From Haplosporangium gracile (Eukaryota; Mortierellomycota; Mortierellomycetes; Mortierellales; Mortierellaceae), in NCBI GenBank assembly GCA_015499985.1, contig JAAAUF010000108.1:2860-64492 (forward strand): 61,633 bases of DNA. The letters are read 5' to 3'. The notes under the pieces were generated by a model. It was not told where the DNA came from and searched no databases. It saw only the letters and a list, made by a program, of their open reading frames with translations. Shown here piece after piece: positions 44,786 to 57,819 of the stretch. Position numbers and translations under genes: made by a program. Position 1 is the stretch's first letter, and each line of letters begins with the position of its first letter.

Positions 44786-46551
44786 ATGTCTGAATGGATG
44801 GTCACCACCTCCAGCGCCGTCGTGCTGGACGAGTCTATCCTCCAGCTCTGGCTCCTGGGACACAATGGTATTTTCATTTCCACAATCAACTCTACCCTTC
44901 TTCTTTTCATGTAACAGAATCCTAGCACACGTCAGAAGCACGNNNNNNNNNNAAAAAAAAAAAAAAAAAAGACCCGATGTCCAGCCAGTTTTTACGTTCG
45001 TCTTCAACTCCCTCTTTTTTTGACTCCCTGTCACCAAAAAAAAGTTGCGTTACCGAATAAACAAGTGCACTTTGTACTTTGAAACTCACACGAATTAATT
45101 TCCTTTTGTATTTCTTTTCATTCCTTAGTGGACCAAGCTACCATATTGCGCATGCCGGCTATTCAACCGCCCGTGCCCTCGCGTGTCCTCAAAAGCTATA
45201 TCACGTCGCAGTACAGGACCTATGAAATGATGCATCACTATCTTCATCACCCCAGGCACTTTGCTGGTCAGTTCATGTTTCCTCTCTCTCAGAGCGCCAA
45301 ACAACATCTCATCGAGAGGTATGCCCCACTCCGACTATATTACACCTCTCTGTATTCATTCTTTCGACTAGGATCTTGTTGCTAACCAAAAGGAACTCGA
45401 TATTCTGATTACCTTTGATCTGGATAAACCAATGAACCAAACTTTATTTTTTAGGTACTACAGCTTTGATGAGGCAGTGATCAGAGAAATCTTAGGCAAG
45501 AAGCTCAGCTCGAGAACCAGAAAGGATCTGGATGAAGTGCATGAAAAGACTGGAATCAAGCTGACAAGTTGTCGTCGTCAGGTAATACGATCTCCCTTCG
45601 GGCTTTTGTGTATCGTTTCGCTAATTCCGATTGATCGCTAGGCGGCAAAAGGCCTTGTTAAACTCATTACATGTACTCTCTCATTTCTCTCCGTGACAGT
45701 TTGACAACTTGAAACGAGTTATGAAGAAGGTTGAGGATGCAGAAGGCAGGACGCTGATCCAGGATATTGAGCACCAGTTTTTGTTACCGCACTACCTCGC
45801 TAGGTAAGTGATTCGCCCATGATGACCCATTTGAATTTGCTGTACGGCGTAACTGCTCTAGCTAACAGAACTTGGATCAAAGGAGGCCTAATATACGACA
45901 TTCTTACACACTTCTTGCTCTTACAATCATATCCATAGACAATACGCACACATCCTGTTCATAGCTGACAACAAACTGGACACATTTCGGAAACGACTGT
46001 CGTGCTACCAATTCGCTGATTTTGAGTACTGCGGCGCGGTATTTATGCAATACTGGACGGCTTCGACCTTGGACACACTTCCTGAATTTGATCCGCACCT
46101 CGCACAGGATGTGCGTGACCTAAAATCGCTGATTCTCAACGACCGTGCCGTTCTTGACGAGTTCCGGAATCGTGTCTCCAACAACCTTGCACAATCAGCC
46201 CACCCTCCGGTCCTCGAACGGATACAGAGTAATTTTAAGGTGGTCCTTCGCAATATGCTGACGGTTGGTTGTATGATCAACCAACAGAAGGAAGTCCGCA
46301 ACATCTTTGTCGAGATCACGGATAAGCTGGTCGATGCCTTCTTGCAGGTCGGATGGTCTCCTGTCGACATGGAGCTGTTTTACAATGGACTGATGACAGA
46401 GTTCCACAATACTACCAGTCTGACAAGTCGATACCGCGAGCGGTACGGGACCAGTTGGATACGACTTGTCACAGGGATAAAGCTTGCATCTATACGACTT
46501 TACAGGCAGCCCACGACCCAATCTCTCCTCACCCGCAGTTTCACCCGATAG
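44786..46551 (+). CDS. FIBP-like protein (acidic FGF intracellular-binding protein family)
   Basis: Exons 44786-44867, 45129-45318, 45455-45581, 45700-45803 and 45939-46551 give 371 residues, close to human FIBP (364). The diagnostic run is [40 protein letters not shown] and [16 protein letters not shown], followed by QHFLL-like [14 protein letters not shown]; these align directly with animal FIBP. The animal protein was found as a binder of internalised FGF1, but its core cellular role is not settled and a fungus has no FGF, so the function here is open. An assembly gap (44943-44952) lies in intron 1 but does not touch coding bases. Phases agree throughout. Confidence 0.87.
44943..44952. other. 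Assembly gap (10 N) in intron 1 of the FIBP-like gene
   Basis: Ten N are followed by an 18-base A-run, which probably caused the break. Confidence 1.
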
Positions 46552-46913
46552 TTTTTCCCTTCCCTTGCTTTATGTCTTCCTTTATTTCACTTTCTCCTCC
46601 CCTTCCCATATGTTCCTCTTTTGTGGCTTCTTCTTGCGCCGCTGCGCACTCTTTTTTTTCTTCTCCCGTAGTTTTCTTGCTGCTTGCTTGAATTTGCGCA
46701 GAGTATTTTGGGATCGTCTTTCTTTCATGTTGCCTTCAAGCATTTTTAGCGTTTAGCTTAGGACTCGTTACTACTAGATACTGCATCTCCCGAATCATAT
46801 GAATACACAGCTTGATAACAACCGACATCTTTTTACATGCTAGTATATACACTGTTCCGATCCATCAATGCAAAGTGAACGTACGATAGACACGACATCA
46901 CGCCGTACCGCTT
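46552..46913. other. Convergent 3' spacer
   Basis: C/T-rich 3' UTR of the FIBP-like gene followed by that of YJU2. No gene seen. Confidence 0.55.
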
Positions 46914-47921
46914 TTATTCAGAGTCGGAGTCAGAGTCAGACCCATAGGATCCAACGAGAGACATCAACGACGCGGGCTTGGCCGCTGGTTTTGAAGTTGA
47001 AAATGACGAAGATGACGATGCCGCTGTGGATGAGGCGCTTGATGACGGAGTTGCTTTGGATGTGGATGTTGAGGATATTATTGTTGCTGATGTTGCTGGC
47101 TTGACCAATATCGTTCCTAATCCTAATGCCGAGGTTGTTGCTGTTGCGCTCTTGACCAACCCCAGTGATCCTCCTTGCTTGCGCTTCTTGGCCAAAGGCG
47201 CACTAAAGTCCGGAAGTGCCAAGGGCTGCGAAAACTTTGCCATTGCAATCTTGGCAACATCAGGCTCTTCATCCGATCCGTCGAGATCATCGTGCAGTCG
47301 CTTGACAGTCTCTCCATCAGCATCCGTGAAGACGGCCTTGGCTAACCGATCGTCCTCCTCATCCTCCAGTTGCTGCTGCTTGAGCGCAATCTCCTCCTCA
47401 GTACCCACGATTCGGTTCAACAGCGTATCGGCATCGACTCGTTCATTGACAGCGTTCCGGGTCCTGATCTCATCAAGTGCGTCCATGATCTCCATCTCAC
47501 GCTTAGAATCCTGAGTCCTGTTCTCAAGTGCCTTCATCGGATTATTCTCCTCTTCTTCTTCCTTCTCAGCGCTCGCAGAATCATCTCCACGCCAGGGCTC
47601 AAAGTTGCGTTGGGCACCATGTTCGGCCACATAGTCCGAGTTGGCGGGGTCGGTCTTGAAGGTGATCTCAGCCGCACAACGGTTACAGCGGATATAGAAG
47701 CGGAAGATCTTGATGCTGTGGTAGGTTTCCTCGGTGGTCTCCTTGCGAGCGTTGAATTTCTTGCCTTTGTAGATGTATTCACCACAAGTGTCGCATCGCA
47801 TAGAGAATGGGGTCATGAGACGAACTTTGTGTTGGAGATCTTTGGGTTGCTTGCGGCGCGGGATGAGGGCCGGGTCGAAGTCTGGCGGAAAGTACTTGTT
47901 GAGGACTTTGCGCTCTGCCAT
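46914..47921 (-). CDS. YJU2: Pre-mRNA splicing factor YJU2/CCDC94 (CWC16 family)
   Basis: A single-exon gene of 335 residues. Yju2 joins the activated spliceosome and promotes the first (branching) step. The N-terminus is conserved almost end to end: [20 protein letters not shown], then the four-Cys zinc site in [20 protein letters not shown] and [35 protein letters not shown] and the coiled Glu-rich stretch near 120 follow, as in the family. The C-terminal third is Ser/Ala/Thr-rich and ends in a Gly-Ser-Asp repeat ([10 protein letters not shown]). CCDC130/YJU2B is the alternative, but the N-terminal sequence fits YJU2. Confidence 0.95.
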   Translation of the reverse strand: MAERKVLNKYFPPDFDPALIPRRKQPKDLQHKVRLMTPFSMRCDTCGEYIYKGKKFNARKETTEETYHSIKIFRFYIRCNRCAAEITFKTDPANSDYVAEHGAQRNFEPWRGDDSASAEKEEEEENNPMKALENRTQDSKREMEIMDALDEIRTRNAVNERVDADTLLNRIVGTEEEIALKQQQLEDEEDDRLAKAVFTDADGETVKRLHDDLDGSDEEPDVAKIAMAKFSQPLALPDFSAPLAKKRKQGGSLGLVKSATATTSALGLGTILVKPATSATIISSTSTSKATPSSSASSTAASSSSSFSTSKPAAKPASLMSLVGSYGSDSDSDSE

Positions 47922-48393
47922 AGTGGATCAAGGTGAGGAAGGTTGAAGGAGTCGGGTGGAAGAGTCGGGTGAAGAGGTGTGTAGTGTAGCCTGGTGTGGT
48001 GTGATCGTGGGAGTGAAGAGAGGAAGGAAAGGAAGGCGGCAGGCGAAGCAGCACGCAAGCTTGGAAAATGTAGCCCAAATGAAATGTGTGGCTTTGCATA
48101 AAGTGAAAGTGACGTCCCTTCACCTCTGACTCCGCTCTCTTTTCTCCTTTTATTTCACGTTGATCTCCCTCCCCTGTCTTGACTCTTTTTCCTTCTTCCT
48201 TCCATCTTAAAAAGAGCATACACACTCTCCTTCGCCGCCAACCTATCCTCTTTTTACTCTCTTTTCACGCCTTTTGCTCTATCACACTGCCAACGGGATC
48301 CACACACATCGACATTCAAAACCCGTTCACTCCTGGAATACATTGTATCTTCTTTTCTAACGTTCCTACTTCACTTCCAGCACACAGCTCACA
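47922..48393. promoter_or_regulatory. Divergent promoter of YJU2 and MTR10-like genes
   Basis: A 472-base interval, C/T-rich on the plus strand toward MTR10. No clear core element identified. Confidence 0.45.
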
Positions 48394-51300
48394 ATGGCAA
48401 CCGTCCCAGCAGAGTTCCAGCAGACAATAAACGCCCTCAACGCTCTCTACAACGCCCCCTCGAACTCGGAAAAGAAGGAGGCCAACCGCTGGCTCGAAGA
48501 CTTTCAGGCCAAGGTACAAACCACATGCCCTTACTTCAACCATAGTTTGCATGACCATGGTCACGCCACCATATTAGAAAACATGGCAAACAAATCAAAT
48601 GAACTAACGTGTTGTTCTGTCGATGTCGCGGATGACTTTTTTTATTAGCAAGAGGCATGGCAGACTGCTGTCTTGCTTCTGTCGGCCGAGACCGTCGGTC
48701 TTGAGGCACAGGTCTTTGGTGCCCAGACCTTGAGACGCAAGGTAAATGAGATCTTAGAAAAGAAACCAGAAAACGAGAAAAAATTACCGATAAGACGCGC
48801 GCCCACTTATGAAAGAAAAAAAAATAGCCGTTACGCCCTTGCAGCACTGACACTTTTATATTACCCTGTTTCTCAACGATGGATCTAGATTGTCGATGAC
48901 TTTCAGGATCTGGATGCAGCATCAAGGAAGCAATTGCATACCTCTCTTCTGAATATCTCTTTTCAACACAAGGCCTCGGCAAAAGTTATCAGGACTCAGC
49001 TTTGCTTGGCTCTGGCCGCCTTGGCTTTGCGTATGCTCGAGTGGGAGCAGCCCGTCCGCCATATGATCAACCTCTACGGATCTAACGCGGCGGATCTCCC
49101 TTATCTCTTGGAGTTTCTCACCGTCCTGCCTGAGGACGTGAACGACAGTCGATGCCCAAACTTGACGGTAGGCGCTTCAACCTTCCTCCTTTTATCTTTG
49201 TTTTTAATTCGCCACCCAACAACAACGTACTACAAAGCAATACACAATAGATGTATGGAATGGATAGAACACAACAATAGCATTCCTGAGTCGAGCCGGT
49301 GCCTTCGATGATCCTGTTTACAGTGGCGCCTCGATTTGCTGGAGAAACACATTTTCAAAAGAAGACACAAACCGTCGTCAATGGCACCGCAATTGGAGTC
49401 ACATTGTCAACCTCGCACTGAACTGATCAGGATACAATACCACGCGAACCTCCTTCTCTCCATTACCTTCCCCCTCCGCTCCGCTGAACGTTGTTGGACG
49501 GTGCAGGATGAAGAATATAGAAACCGCGCGGACGAACTGTTGACTCAGAACGCGAACGAGATTCTCAAGATGCTGGTTATGTTCATGGAAGGCTCTGGTA
49601 AGTAATCGTAACTGACAAACCATGGCCGTATTGAATGGTCAGTCGCAATGCTTATGGTGAAGGCACTTAATGGAAACTAACTTTAATCACAATTTACACT
49701 TCAATTGTAGGCGGCGACACAAAGCTTCAGGAGGCGGTTTTTAGATGTTTCCTCTCGTGGTTGCGCTCAGGAGACATTGCTACCAGCAGCTTAGCCAAGA
49801 ACCCTCTCCTGGCCTTCTCATTCAAAGCTCTTCAAATGCCTGAGCTCTTCGACACTGCCGTGGATGTTGTCTGTGAGCTGATCTACCAGACCAAGGATAT
49901 CGAGGAATCCATGCCTGTCATCGAGGAGATCTACCCCAACTTGCTGCCACTGCGCCAAGAGATTGTCCAGAGCTTGGAGGACGACAACGAGGACAACATT
50001 CGCGGATACTGCAAAATCTTTGTCGAGGCTGGAGAGTGTTACTTGTCATTGGTGGTCAGGCATACGGATCACTTCAGAGGCATTGTTGAGGGAATCGCAG
50101 AGTGCACATCCTTTCATGACCTGGATGTCGTGCCCATGACTTTCCGATTCTGGTACCAATTGGCTGATGAACTGCGCAAGAACGAGGAGGCCCGAGTCAA
50201 GTACCAGGATGTCTACGAGAAGTTGGTTGATGTTATGATCAAGCACCTTCACTACCCCGACGACATGGATTCGTGGAGTGCCAAGCAGAGAGACGACTTT
50301 AAGGATTTCAGACACGTCATGGGCGATGTTCTCAAGGACTGCTGCCTTATCCTCGGATCCAGGATCCCTTTGGGCAAGGCGTACATGCAGATCACCGAGG
50401 CTGCCCAGAAGACACCCCCCAAGTGGCAGGAGGTTGAGGCCCCGTTGATGGCCTTGCGATCGATGGGTGCCCAGGTCGAGCCAGATGAGAACGAGGTGTT
50501 GCCCGAGATCATGAAGCTGCTCTCCCAGTTACCTGACCACCCCAAGATCAAGTACGCTGCGACTTTGGTGATTGCCCGGTATGGAAGTTGGACGGACAAG
50601 CATCCCGAGTTCATCGAGTACCAGCTGACCTTTATTTCATCTGGGTTTGTGAACGAGGATGTCGTTGCTGCCTCTGCCCTCGCGTTGAAGCTGCTCTGCA
50701 AGGAGTGCAGCACTGTAAGTGATCCCACCAAAAGGATGTATCCGAGGGCCGTTGTAATTACTCCTATGATGTCACTGACTAACCAACTTTGGCCTCTGGC
50801 GCTATTTTTTATTCTCCACCTTTAGCATTTGCTGAACTACCTGAACCAACTTCATGGGTTCTTTATGAACGTCACCAAGAAGTTGAGGGGATTGGATCTT
50901 TGGGAGGTTACGGAGGCCGTTGCTCACGTTATTGCCGCTGTACCCAATACTGAGCTGACCCAGATCTTCCACATGTTCTGCGTGCCCATTGCTCACCAAC
51001 TTGCCAGCTTGGCTTCCAAGACTGCTGCCACCCAAGAGGAAGACATTCCTCTCATCATCGGTAAGGGACTTCAGCAATGTCTTTTCTATTTATTGAAAGG
51101 ATTCAAGTTGTTATTCAACAGTAGAGTCAAACACTATTCTAATTGTTGCTTTTTACTCGCTCATGTAGACAACATCACGCAGCTCAAGATCTTTTTCGAG
51201 ACTGTCAACCCCCAGGTGGCTCCTACAGAGCCGCACCCTTGCATCCCTATTGTCCAGGAACTCTGGCCTATCATGGACAGCTTGGCAGACAGGATTGGAG

Positions 51301-52384
51301 CTGTAGACGAGGCTTCAAGACCGTTGGCGGGATGCTGGCGCTCGATTGTGATCAGCTACAGGACTCACTATGCACCCCTCTTGCCTGTGACAATGGCTCG
51401 CTTGATCAAGAGCTTCAAGCAGACAGGCTTGGGACAGTACCTGTGGGTCAGCTCCAGAGTTGTGCGTGAGTTTGGTGAGCAGAACCCTGGTGCTGCTCTT
51501 CAGTTTGTTGAAGAGCTGAGCGCCTCGATGTGGCAGATCTTGCAAAAGTACGCTGGTCAATTTGACGAGATTCCCGATGGTAAGTCATCTCTGTGTGTTT
51601 TGGCTGAGGATATTGTCTCTCAATGAAAGGAATCGCTGCAGTGATTTGTTTCTAATTGTTGTAGTTGATATTTTGACCCTACTCTTGAACAGTTGTCGAG
51701 GATTACTTCAACTTGGTGTCGGATACAATGGTGGCGTGCCCGCGGGAGTACCTTCACAGTACACTGTTCCCAACAGTGTTCGAAGCGATGGATGCTTCGT
51801 TGGCGCTCAAGGAACAATACTCACTCATCGCGGTGCTTAGACATTGCAGGATTGTGTTGGATCATTTGAACGACCTTCAGCATCCTCGAAACTCACCCTC
51901 ACAGAGCCTTAGCCTCACAGCCAGCGAGGCGGCGATTGTGAAGGCTCAATTTGAGGTGCATGATGCGTTTGTGAGTCGACTCATACAGGGATTGATCTAT
52001 AACTTCCCGCCCGAGGTGCATGGCGATGCCATCGGGCTGATCAAAGCCCTGGCAATGTTTTGTCCTCAGGAAACTGTTGTCTGGTACGGCAAGGCTGTCT
52101 CGGCGCTGGAACATGCCACCCCCAACGAGATGCAGAAGACCGTCTCTGACTTTTCAATGTAAGCACTCCTCTGCTCTTTGATGTGTTGCGGCTGCAGTGA
52201 TAGTTTACTTTGATTTTCTACAAACCAAATATGCTGACATTAGGCCTTTTTTTGTCTTTGATTGATGTTGAATAGTGCTGCTGCAGATGCCAACTGGAGC
52301 AAGGTCCGATCGGCTGTCCATGATTTCACGACGGTATACAGGCGCAAGAATGTTCTTCCTCGTAGTCGAAGCGGCAAGAAGTAA
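48394..52384 (+). CDS. MTR10: Nuclear import receptor MTR10/transportin-3 (importin-beta family)
   Basis: Exons 48394-48513, 48649-48741, 48889-49167, 49507-49597, 49711-50714, 50826-51060, 51169-51579, 51693-52158 and 52276-52384 give 935 residues. Transportin-3/Mtr10 carries SR-type and Npl3-like RNA-binding proteins into the nucleus and affects tRNA traffic. The N-terminal importin-beta pattern is seen in KEANRWLEDFQ, EAWQTAVLLL and AQTLRRKIVDDFQDL. Later HEAT segments typical of TNPO3 include DLDVVPMTFRFWYQLADEL and VAHVIAAVPNTELTQIFHMF. The C-terminus (VRSAVHDFTTVYRRKN) matches the end of TNPO3. Intron 3 (339 bases) is the longest; I looked for an extra exon in it and none was needed. 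Phases agree at all eight introns. Confidence 0.93.
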
Positions 52385-52585
52385 ACTCGCTTTTTTGTGA
52401 CCCTTCATAATCAACTGCATCCTTGAACATTAATCTCAAAACCTCCCAAACCACATGCATCCGCCCCCATTCTCTTCACCGTGGAAAAGATGATGAACGA
52501 TGAATAAAAAAAAATTAAAATAATAGTGGTAAAACTTGTGGCAAAAAAGGTCTACTTTGCAAAGCGACGAACGGTGTTGTTCTTT

Positions 52586-54285
52586 TTAGTGTGCTGCTTC
52601 TGATGTTGCAGTTGCTGTTGGCTTTGGGGGTTCTACAGTTTTGTTACTGTTGTTGTTGCTGGCTTGCTCTGAAAGGTATTGGCGGATAAATGTAGAACTG
52701 ATCTTGAGGCTAACCTCGTCGACCTGAGTCTGTGTTGGCGAGATGACATTGATGACCTCGATCGTCAATGGTGGCAAATTCCTATTGCCGCGCTCTTGGT
52801 TTACTATTGTAAGGTGAGATAGTGGAGGGGAAGGATTAGTGAAATGTAAAATGGGAACTGGACAGGAAAATAAGTATTTGGAGTGAAAAGAGTTGATCGA
52901 ACACATACCCATTCCACCCCCTTTGAGGGTCTCCTTGGAGACCATGAGCGCCTCCAGTTTGTCGTCCGTGATTGTGGGTCCATACATATCGCTAATCGGG
53001 ACCACCTATCAAGTGTTTTTGTAAACCATGTTACAAAAAGAAAAGCCAAGGATGTTAATGTTAACAGGCTGCAGGAACGGATGAAAGTGGAAAAAAATCC
53101 AACCTGATCGATCTTGAATATTTGGGGTGCGTACCTCGTAGACAAGACCGCGCTTAAAGATCCTGAGGAACCGTTCTACATCGTAGATCCTCTTGTCCAA
53201 TGGCTCCATGAAGTCTTTGAACTTTTTCGTCTTCAACATCGCGTCGTCTTCATAAAATAAAATGAAGAAGATAGAAAATTAGGATTAGATTTACTTTGTC
53301 ACTTGTTATAAGGGGATAAAGTATTCTTCCACAGTTTTGTCCCTCATCCGCCCCATTAAAACAGAGAAACTTCACACTCATATATCGTCGCTTTTACCAG
53401 TAACACCACAGACGACACGATGACTAGAAATCCAGGCCGTCATGGACAACAAGATCTTGTGGCCCGCATGGAGGTGATCGAATGTGCCTCCCAACGCAAC
53501 ATCGCCATATTGACCCTCTTGGACCTGGGTATGTGGCAAGGCCGAATCGATTGCTTCTACGAGCGAGGTGTGAGTCTCGCCTGTCGCGTGGGCTTTTGCC
53601 TCATCCAATGTCCGGATCGCCAACCTCTTTGCTCCGTTCTGGAGGCGTCTCTCGTTCAGCTCTTCCAGTTCCTTGATCGCTATTTTTTTTTTTTGTGGGA
53701 CGGAGAAATAATCGGTTATTGAGCGAGTAAGAGTGGAATGAGACAGAAGGTCCACTAATAGATGATTGCTGAAATGTCAGAGGAAACAAATAAGGCAAAT
53801 CGACCATAAGTATATACGCTATTCTTACTTGGAGGCAAGCCCAAAAAGACATCAAACGGGATCTCATCCCCAACCCCACCAGCACCAACATCATACCCAC
53901 AACTCTCTCGGATCACAATATCCAGCTCTGCAAGCGGACGATCCAACGCCACCGCCTGCTTCGTGAAACTGACGTACAATGCCGACAGCACCTTTTGAAC
54001 ACTGTGGAATGAAGCTCCACTTGCTCTTTCTTTTGCGCTACCATTGGTGTTGTTGTTGTTGGAAGTGGGGGTGGGAGTGGGAGAGGGAGAAGTGGGGTCA
54101 TGGACGGCGACGACGATGGTCAAGCGGTCGACAAGTCCGAGGGCCTGAAGGATGGAACTGCAGGTGTCTCCGAGGGGGGCCTCAAAATCCGGGATGACGA
54201 TGAGCAACAGTCCATGCTGTGACGACGATGCCAACAACGACGATGGCGATGTAATTTGATTGTGGTTGTCGATCTTCATTGTCAT
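52586..54285 (-). CDS. CAB4: Pantetheine-phosphate adenylyltransferase (CoA synthesis)
   Basis: Exons 54285-53829, 53679-53398, 53247-53135, 53005-52909 and 52803-52586 (minus strand) give 388 residues. The enzyme transfers AMP from ATP to 4'-phosphopantetheine, the next-to-last step of CoA synthesis. The nucleotidyltransferase core begins at VALGGTFDHLHAGHKILL, with the HxGH-type ATP motif. VCGVTDDAMLKTKKFKDFME and VVPISDMYGPTITDDKLEAL follow, then KISSTFIRQYL, the ISSTxIR signature. The first 240 residues have no catalytic motif and include an Asn/Thr/Pro-rich linker, as in fungal Cab4 and the N-terminal half of animal COASY. No kinase domain follows, so this is the monofunctional fungal type. 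Start at 54285; a second ATG follows two codons later. Confidence 0.92.
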
Positions 54286-55142
54286 TTCTTGTCTTTGTGA
54301 ATGGGTGAGTGTGTATGTTGAGCACAGAAAAGTAAAAGAAGAAAAGGAAAGAAAGGGCGGAAGGCAGAGAAGGGAGAAAGGGGGCGAGGGGTGAGAAGGG
54401 TCCGGAAATAAAGAGCAGAGTTGTGCTGTCAGGGTCAATTATCGCGTCAATTCGAACGCATGGCACGTCGAATTTGTTCATCTTTTTTTATCTTCCCTCC
54501 GTTCTTTCGCTTCGGACAAACACAAAACAAACAGAACTACTTTAGCGTGCGGCGCCATTTTATTGTTTTTTGTTTGTTCACATGCTATCATTTCTACGTC
54601 TACAGTAGATGTAAGCGTTCTCGTCCATGGCTAGCAACGAACGCCTCGATCATCCCATCGTACTTCAGAAGCACCAGCTCAACACACTCGATCAGAACAT
54701 AAAACAAAAGAAATATTCTGTTAGTTTTATTCACACATATGTGTCGTATCCGTCAGACTGCACCTCTTCTTGCTGGTCTTCCAAGATCGATCGCCGCCCA
54801 TGCAAACGAATGGAACAATAAAAAGAAAGTCGTTAATGTGCACAGTAGCCCATATGTATGTAAGATTAAAAGAAAACCTCCCCGGCAAAATGGCTACTCC
54901 CCTGGGTCCCGTGTTTCAACAGTCCGCCGGCGTGAGTAGGAAGCTGCGCTAAAAGCACAATGTATTGAATAGAACAACGGACGTCAATTGTATTTGTGCA
55001 TATCGCGTGTAAAAAAAAAGGTTGTAGTTTTGTTTTCTGTAAAGATCGAGTTATTTGATTTGTGCGTTTTGTTTTCGTCGCGAGTCGGTTATTTTGGCAA
55101 AAAAGAGGTACTCAACGAAAACAAAGGAAAGACTTCGGTATA
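54286..55142. other. Spacer between CAB4 and KHDC4 genes
   Basis: The left part is the CAB4 promoter (purine-rich on plus, 54320-54400) and the right part the KHDC4 3' UTR. Short gene-like fragments occur, such as NLPGKMATPLGPVFQQSAG on the plus strand at about 54878-54931 and IECVELVLLKYDGMIEAF on the minus strand near 54650-54700. None has a supported start, stop and splice structure, so no gene is called. Confidence 0.45.
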
Positions 55143-57632
55143 TCAAGCAGATGCCTCAGGCTGAGGTGGAGGAGACTGGGAATCCAACGAGGTAGGGGCG
55201 CCAGGAGGTGGCGGGGGTGGACCCGATGCCGGCTCTCCTCCTGCTGCCAGTGCTGCTGTTCCTGGTGCTGCTGATGCAGCAGTCCCTGCCGCCTCTGAGC
55301 CTGGAGGTGCTGTGGCAGTGTACGCATAGCCATAATACGCCAAGGCCGGGTCGGCGGAAATCGGTGCCGCCGCTGAAGATCCTGCTGCACCCTGCTGTTC
55401 ATGCTCTGCTCCAGGTTGTGCGTACGCTTGTTGGTAGTATTGTCCATATTGCTGGTAGTACTGCTGCTGTTGTTGGTAGTAGTACTGGTTGTAAGCCTCG
55501 TATTGGTCGTAGGTGTAACCCTGAGCAACGGCAGGAGCTCCGGCCGCCGAGGTAACAGCTTCCGATGTTGCGACAGAGCTTGCCTCGGGTACTGCAGGAG
55601 TTGTCGCATCAGCTCCAGAAGTAGGAGGAGCAAGGGCCGCGGGAGCTGCTGGAGGCGCTGATCCAGACGGAAGTGATGGTGGGGGTCCCAGCGGCAATGG
55701 CGGGTTCACAGGAGCTATCATGCCATGAGATGGTGGGGATCCCGACTGATATTGCTGATTATATCCGTATTGGTGATGAAGTTGGGTTGCCAGGTGCTGC
55801 TGCTGCCGATGATGATCATAGGGCTGGCGATCGTATGAATGACGATCATACTGGCGATCATGAGGCGGGCGGTCATATGGCTGACGGTGGTGGCGCCCAT
55901 CGTCGTACCGTCGATCCCGATCGTAGTGATCACGATGTCTGTGATAGTTGTCCCCGTTGCTGGGATAACTCTAGTAAACAGGCATGACATCGCGTTAGTA
56001 CATCAGCTCGATGCCTTGTCAAAATAGATCATGAGCACATGGGTTCAACCGAATTGAGAAATACTTACAGGGCGACCGCCGTAATGTCTGCTGCCACGGT
56101 CTCCATAAGGCTCATAAGGTGCGGGGGGTCTGCTCTTCATCCGTTCGTATTCTGCTCTCACGGTCTCAACAAGATCCTTGCAAAGTCGTTCAGCCTCATC
56201 AACTTCTTCTTGCGTGTTTCCACTATTAGAAAACACATATCAGGTGTTCGGGAGTTAGCAACGTGAATTAAGCAACGAAAGTGCGCCGTGCGACATATTC
56301 TCATTCGAATATCAAAAATTCCTAGACTTACAGAATGCAGATGTAGAGTGGTTCCTCTGCTTCTCTGCCAGTCTCAACTTCCAAGAATCCTGATCCCTGT
56401 CCCTTCAGTTTGACACGCGTCCTCGTCTCATTTTGGACGTGCTTGACATATTGGCCTCCGGGTCCAACAATCTTGGCCCTGACATTGAACGTCCTCTCCG
56501 AGTCCATATTAATCTCAACCCGAGTCTGGAAAGGGAAAGGCTGATGATGTCTCTGTAAACAGAAAAGGAAGAAAAGAGCATGAATGAGTACAAGCATCAC
56601 TCACTGTTTCCTGCAGTCACAAGTTGCTTTGTCGACCACTATCGACATTTAACTATAACTTACAGGTGGTGGTCCTCCTGGCATCCTGGATGGCGGGGCA
56701 AACGAATCCCGCTGAGGCGGCAAGGGAACTGGGTTCTGTACCTCATTAATAAGCTCGTCGATCTTCTGAAGAGCCAGATCCAATGCCTCTTGAGTCATCG
56801 CGGTGACATGCAAGTAGAGGGGTGGGTCCTTTTCTGTCGCCATGCTCCGATCGGGGTAGTACTTACCGCGTGTCGTCACATCCGCAGTTGTATCCCGTTG
56901 AATCTGTTAGGCGGTAATATGAATATCAAGAGGCAAACTACTGTTAGTGTTTCCGTGGATATAGAATTTGCTCGACATTCACAGCAACTCGACATTCACA
57001 GCAAAAATAAGACTTCCATCAAGAAAAACCAGATGGGAATCGGACAATACCTGAGTCTGAACAGATCCCTTGGTGAGGATATAGCGGTGCTTGATGTCGT
57101 TGATATCAATGTCCTTGAAGAATTCATCTCGCTCCCTGTTGGCTTCCCTGGCTCCAGGAGCTGAGCGGCCAGCAGCAGATGACTCGTCAGATACAGTAGC
57201 TGCCGGAACCGTCGAATCAGCTGCTCCACTGTTGTTGATATTAATCTCAGGGGTCGAGGCGGGTGCTTGACCCTTTGCCACTAACATGGCATTTAGCTTT
57301 GCAGCGGCAATAGCTGCTGCAGCTACTGCAGCATCTGCTGGCGACTGATCTGCGCCACCGACAGCGATATTCTGTCCTCCTGAGGTACTCTCTGCGCCAT
57401 TGCTCTGACCGCCCTCCTCAACCAATGCCTTCTTGGCATTCACTGCTGCTGCGTCGCCCTCCTCACCTTGGGTGTCCCACTTGCGTTTCCTTCTGTAGAA
57501 AATCAAAACAAAAGAAAAAAATTATAAGTATTGGACGGGGTTTTCTTATCGAGTGAACATGGCTTTTTTCTTGCCAAAAGTGATCTGTTGGCACGTGTTG
57601 AATCTCGCATTGTACCTTGGCTCGTCCGACAT
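55143..57632 (-). CDS. KH-domain splicing-associated protein, KHDC4/BLOM7 type
   Basis: Exons 57632-57616, 57492-57051, 56903-56664, 56552-56332, 56222-56069 and 55970-55143 (minus strand) give 633 residues. Human KHDC4 (BLOM7) binds RNA and the SNEV/Prp19 complex and influences splicing. Shared features in order: RRKRKWD near the N-terminus; an Ala-rich AAAAIAAAKLNAML run; the first KH-type region (INDIKHRYILTKGSVQTQIQ, TTRGKYYPD, PPLYLHVTAMTQEALDLALQ). A second region follows: TFNVRAKIVGPGGQYVKHVQ, RVKLKGQGSGFLEVETGREA and EEPLYICIL. The C-terminal half is disordered, with an Arg/His/Asp/Tyr-rich block, then Gln/Tyr-rich and Pro/Ala-rich stretches. The first exon holds only 17 coding bases (MSDEP). 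Confidence 0.85.
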
Positions 57633-57819
57633 GGCGAGATTTATGCTGTAAGTTGAGAGTGCGAAAAAGGTGGAGAAAGCATGCTTTTGCCAATGATTCT
57701 ATAGCCAAGGGCAAAGTAGATCAGCCCATTCTGTAACATATGCGATATTCAAATTCTAATACGAAATTTGTAACTTTGCCAAAACGCGCTTTTATTTGTT
57801 GTACATTTCATGTTCTGGA

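Noticed and set aside
54739..54952. Short plus-strand frames ending near MATPLGPVFQQSAG
   Set aside because: A possible donor (GTGAGT) follows, but no acceptor or downstream exon could be joined to it.
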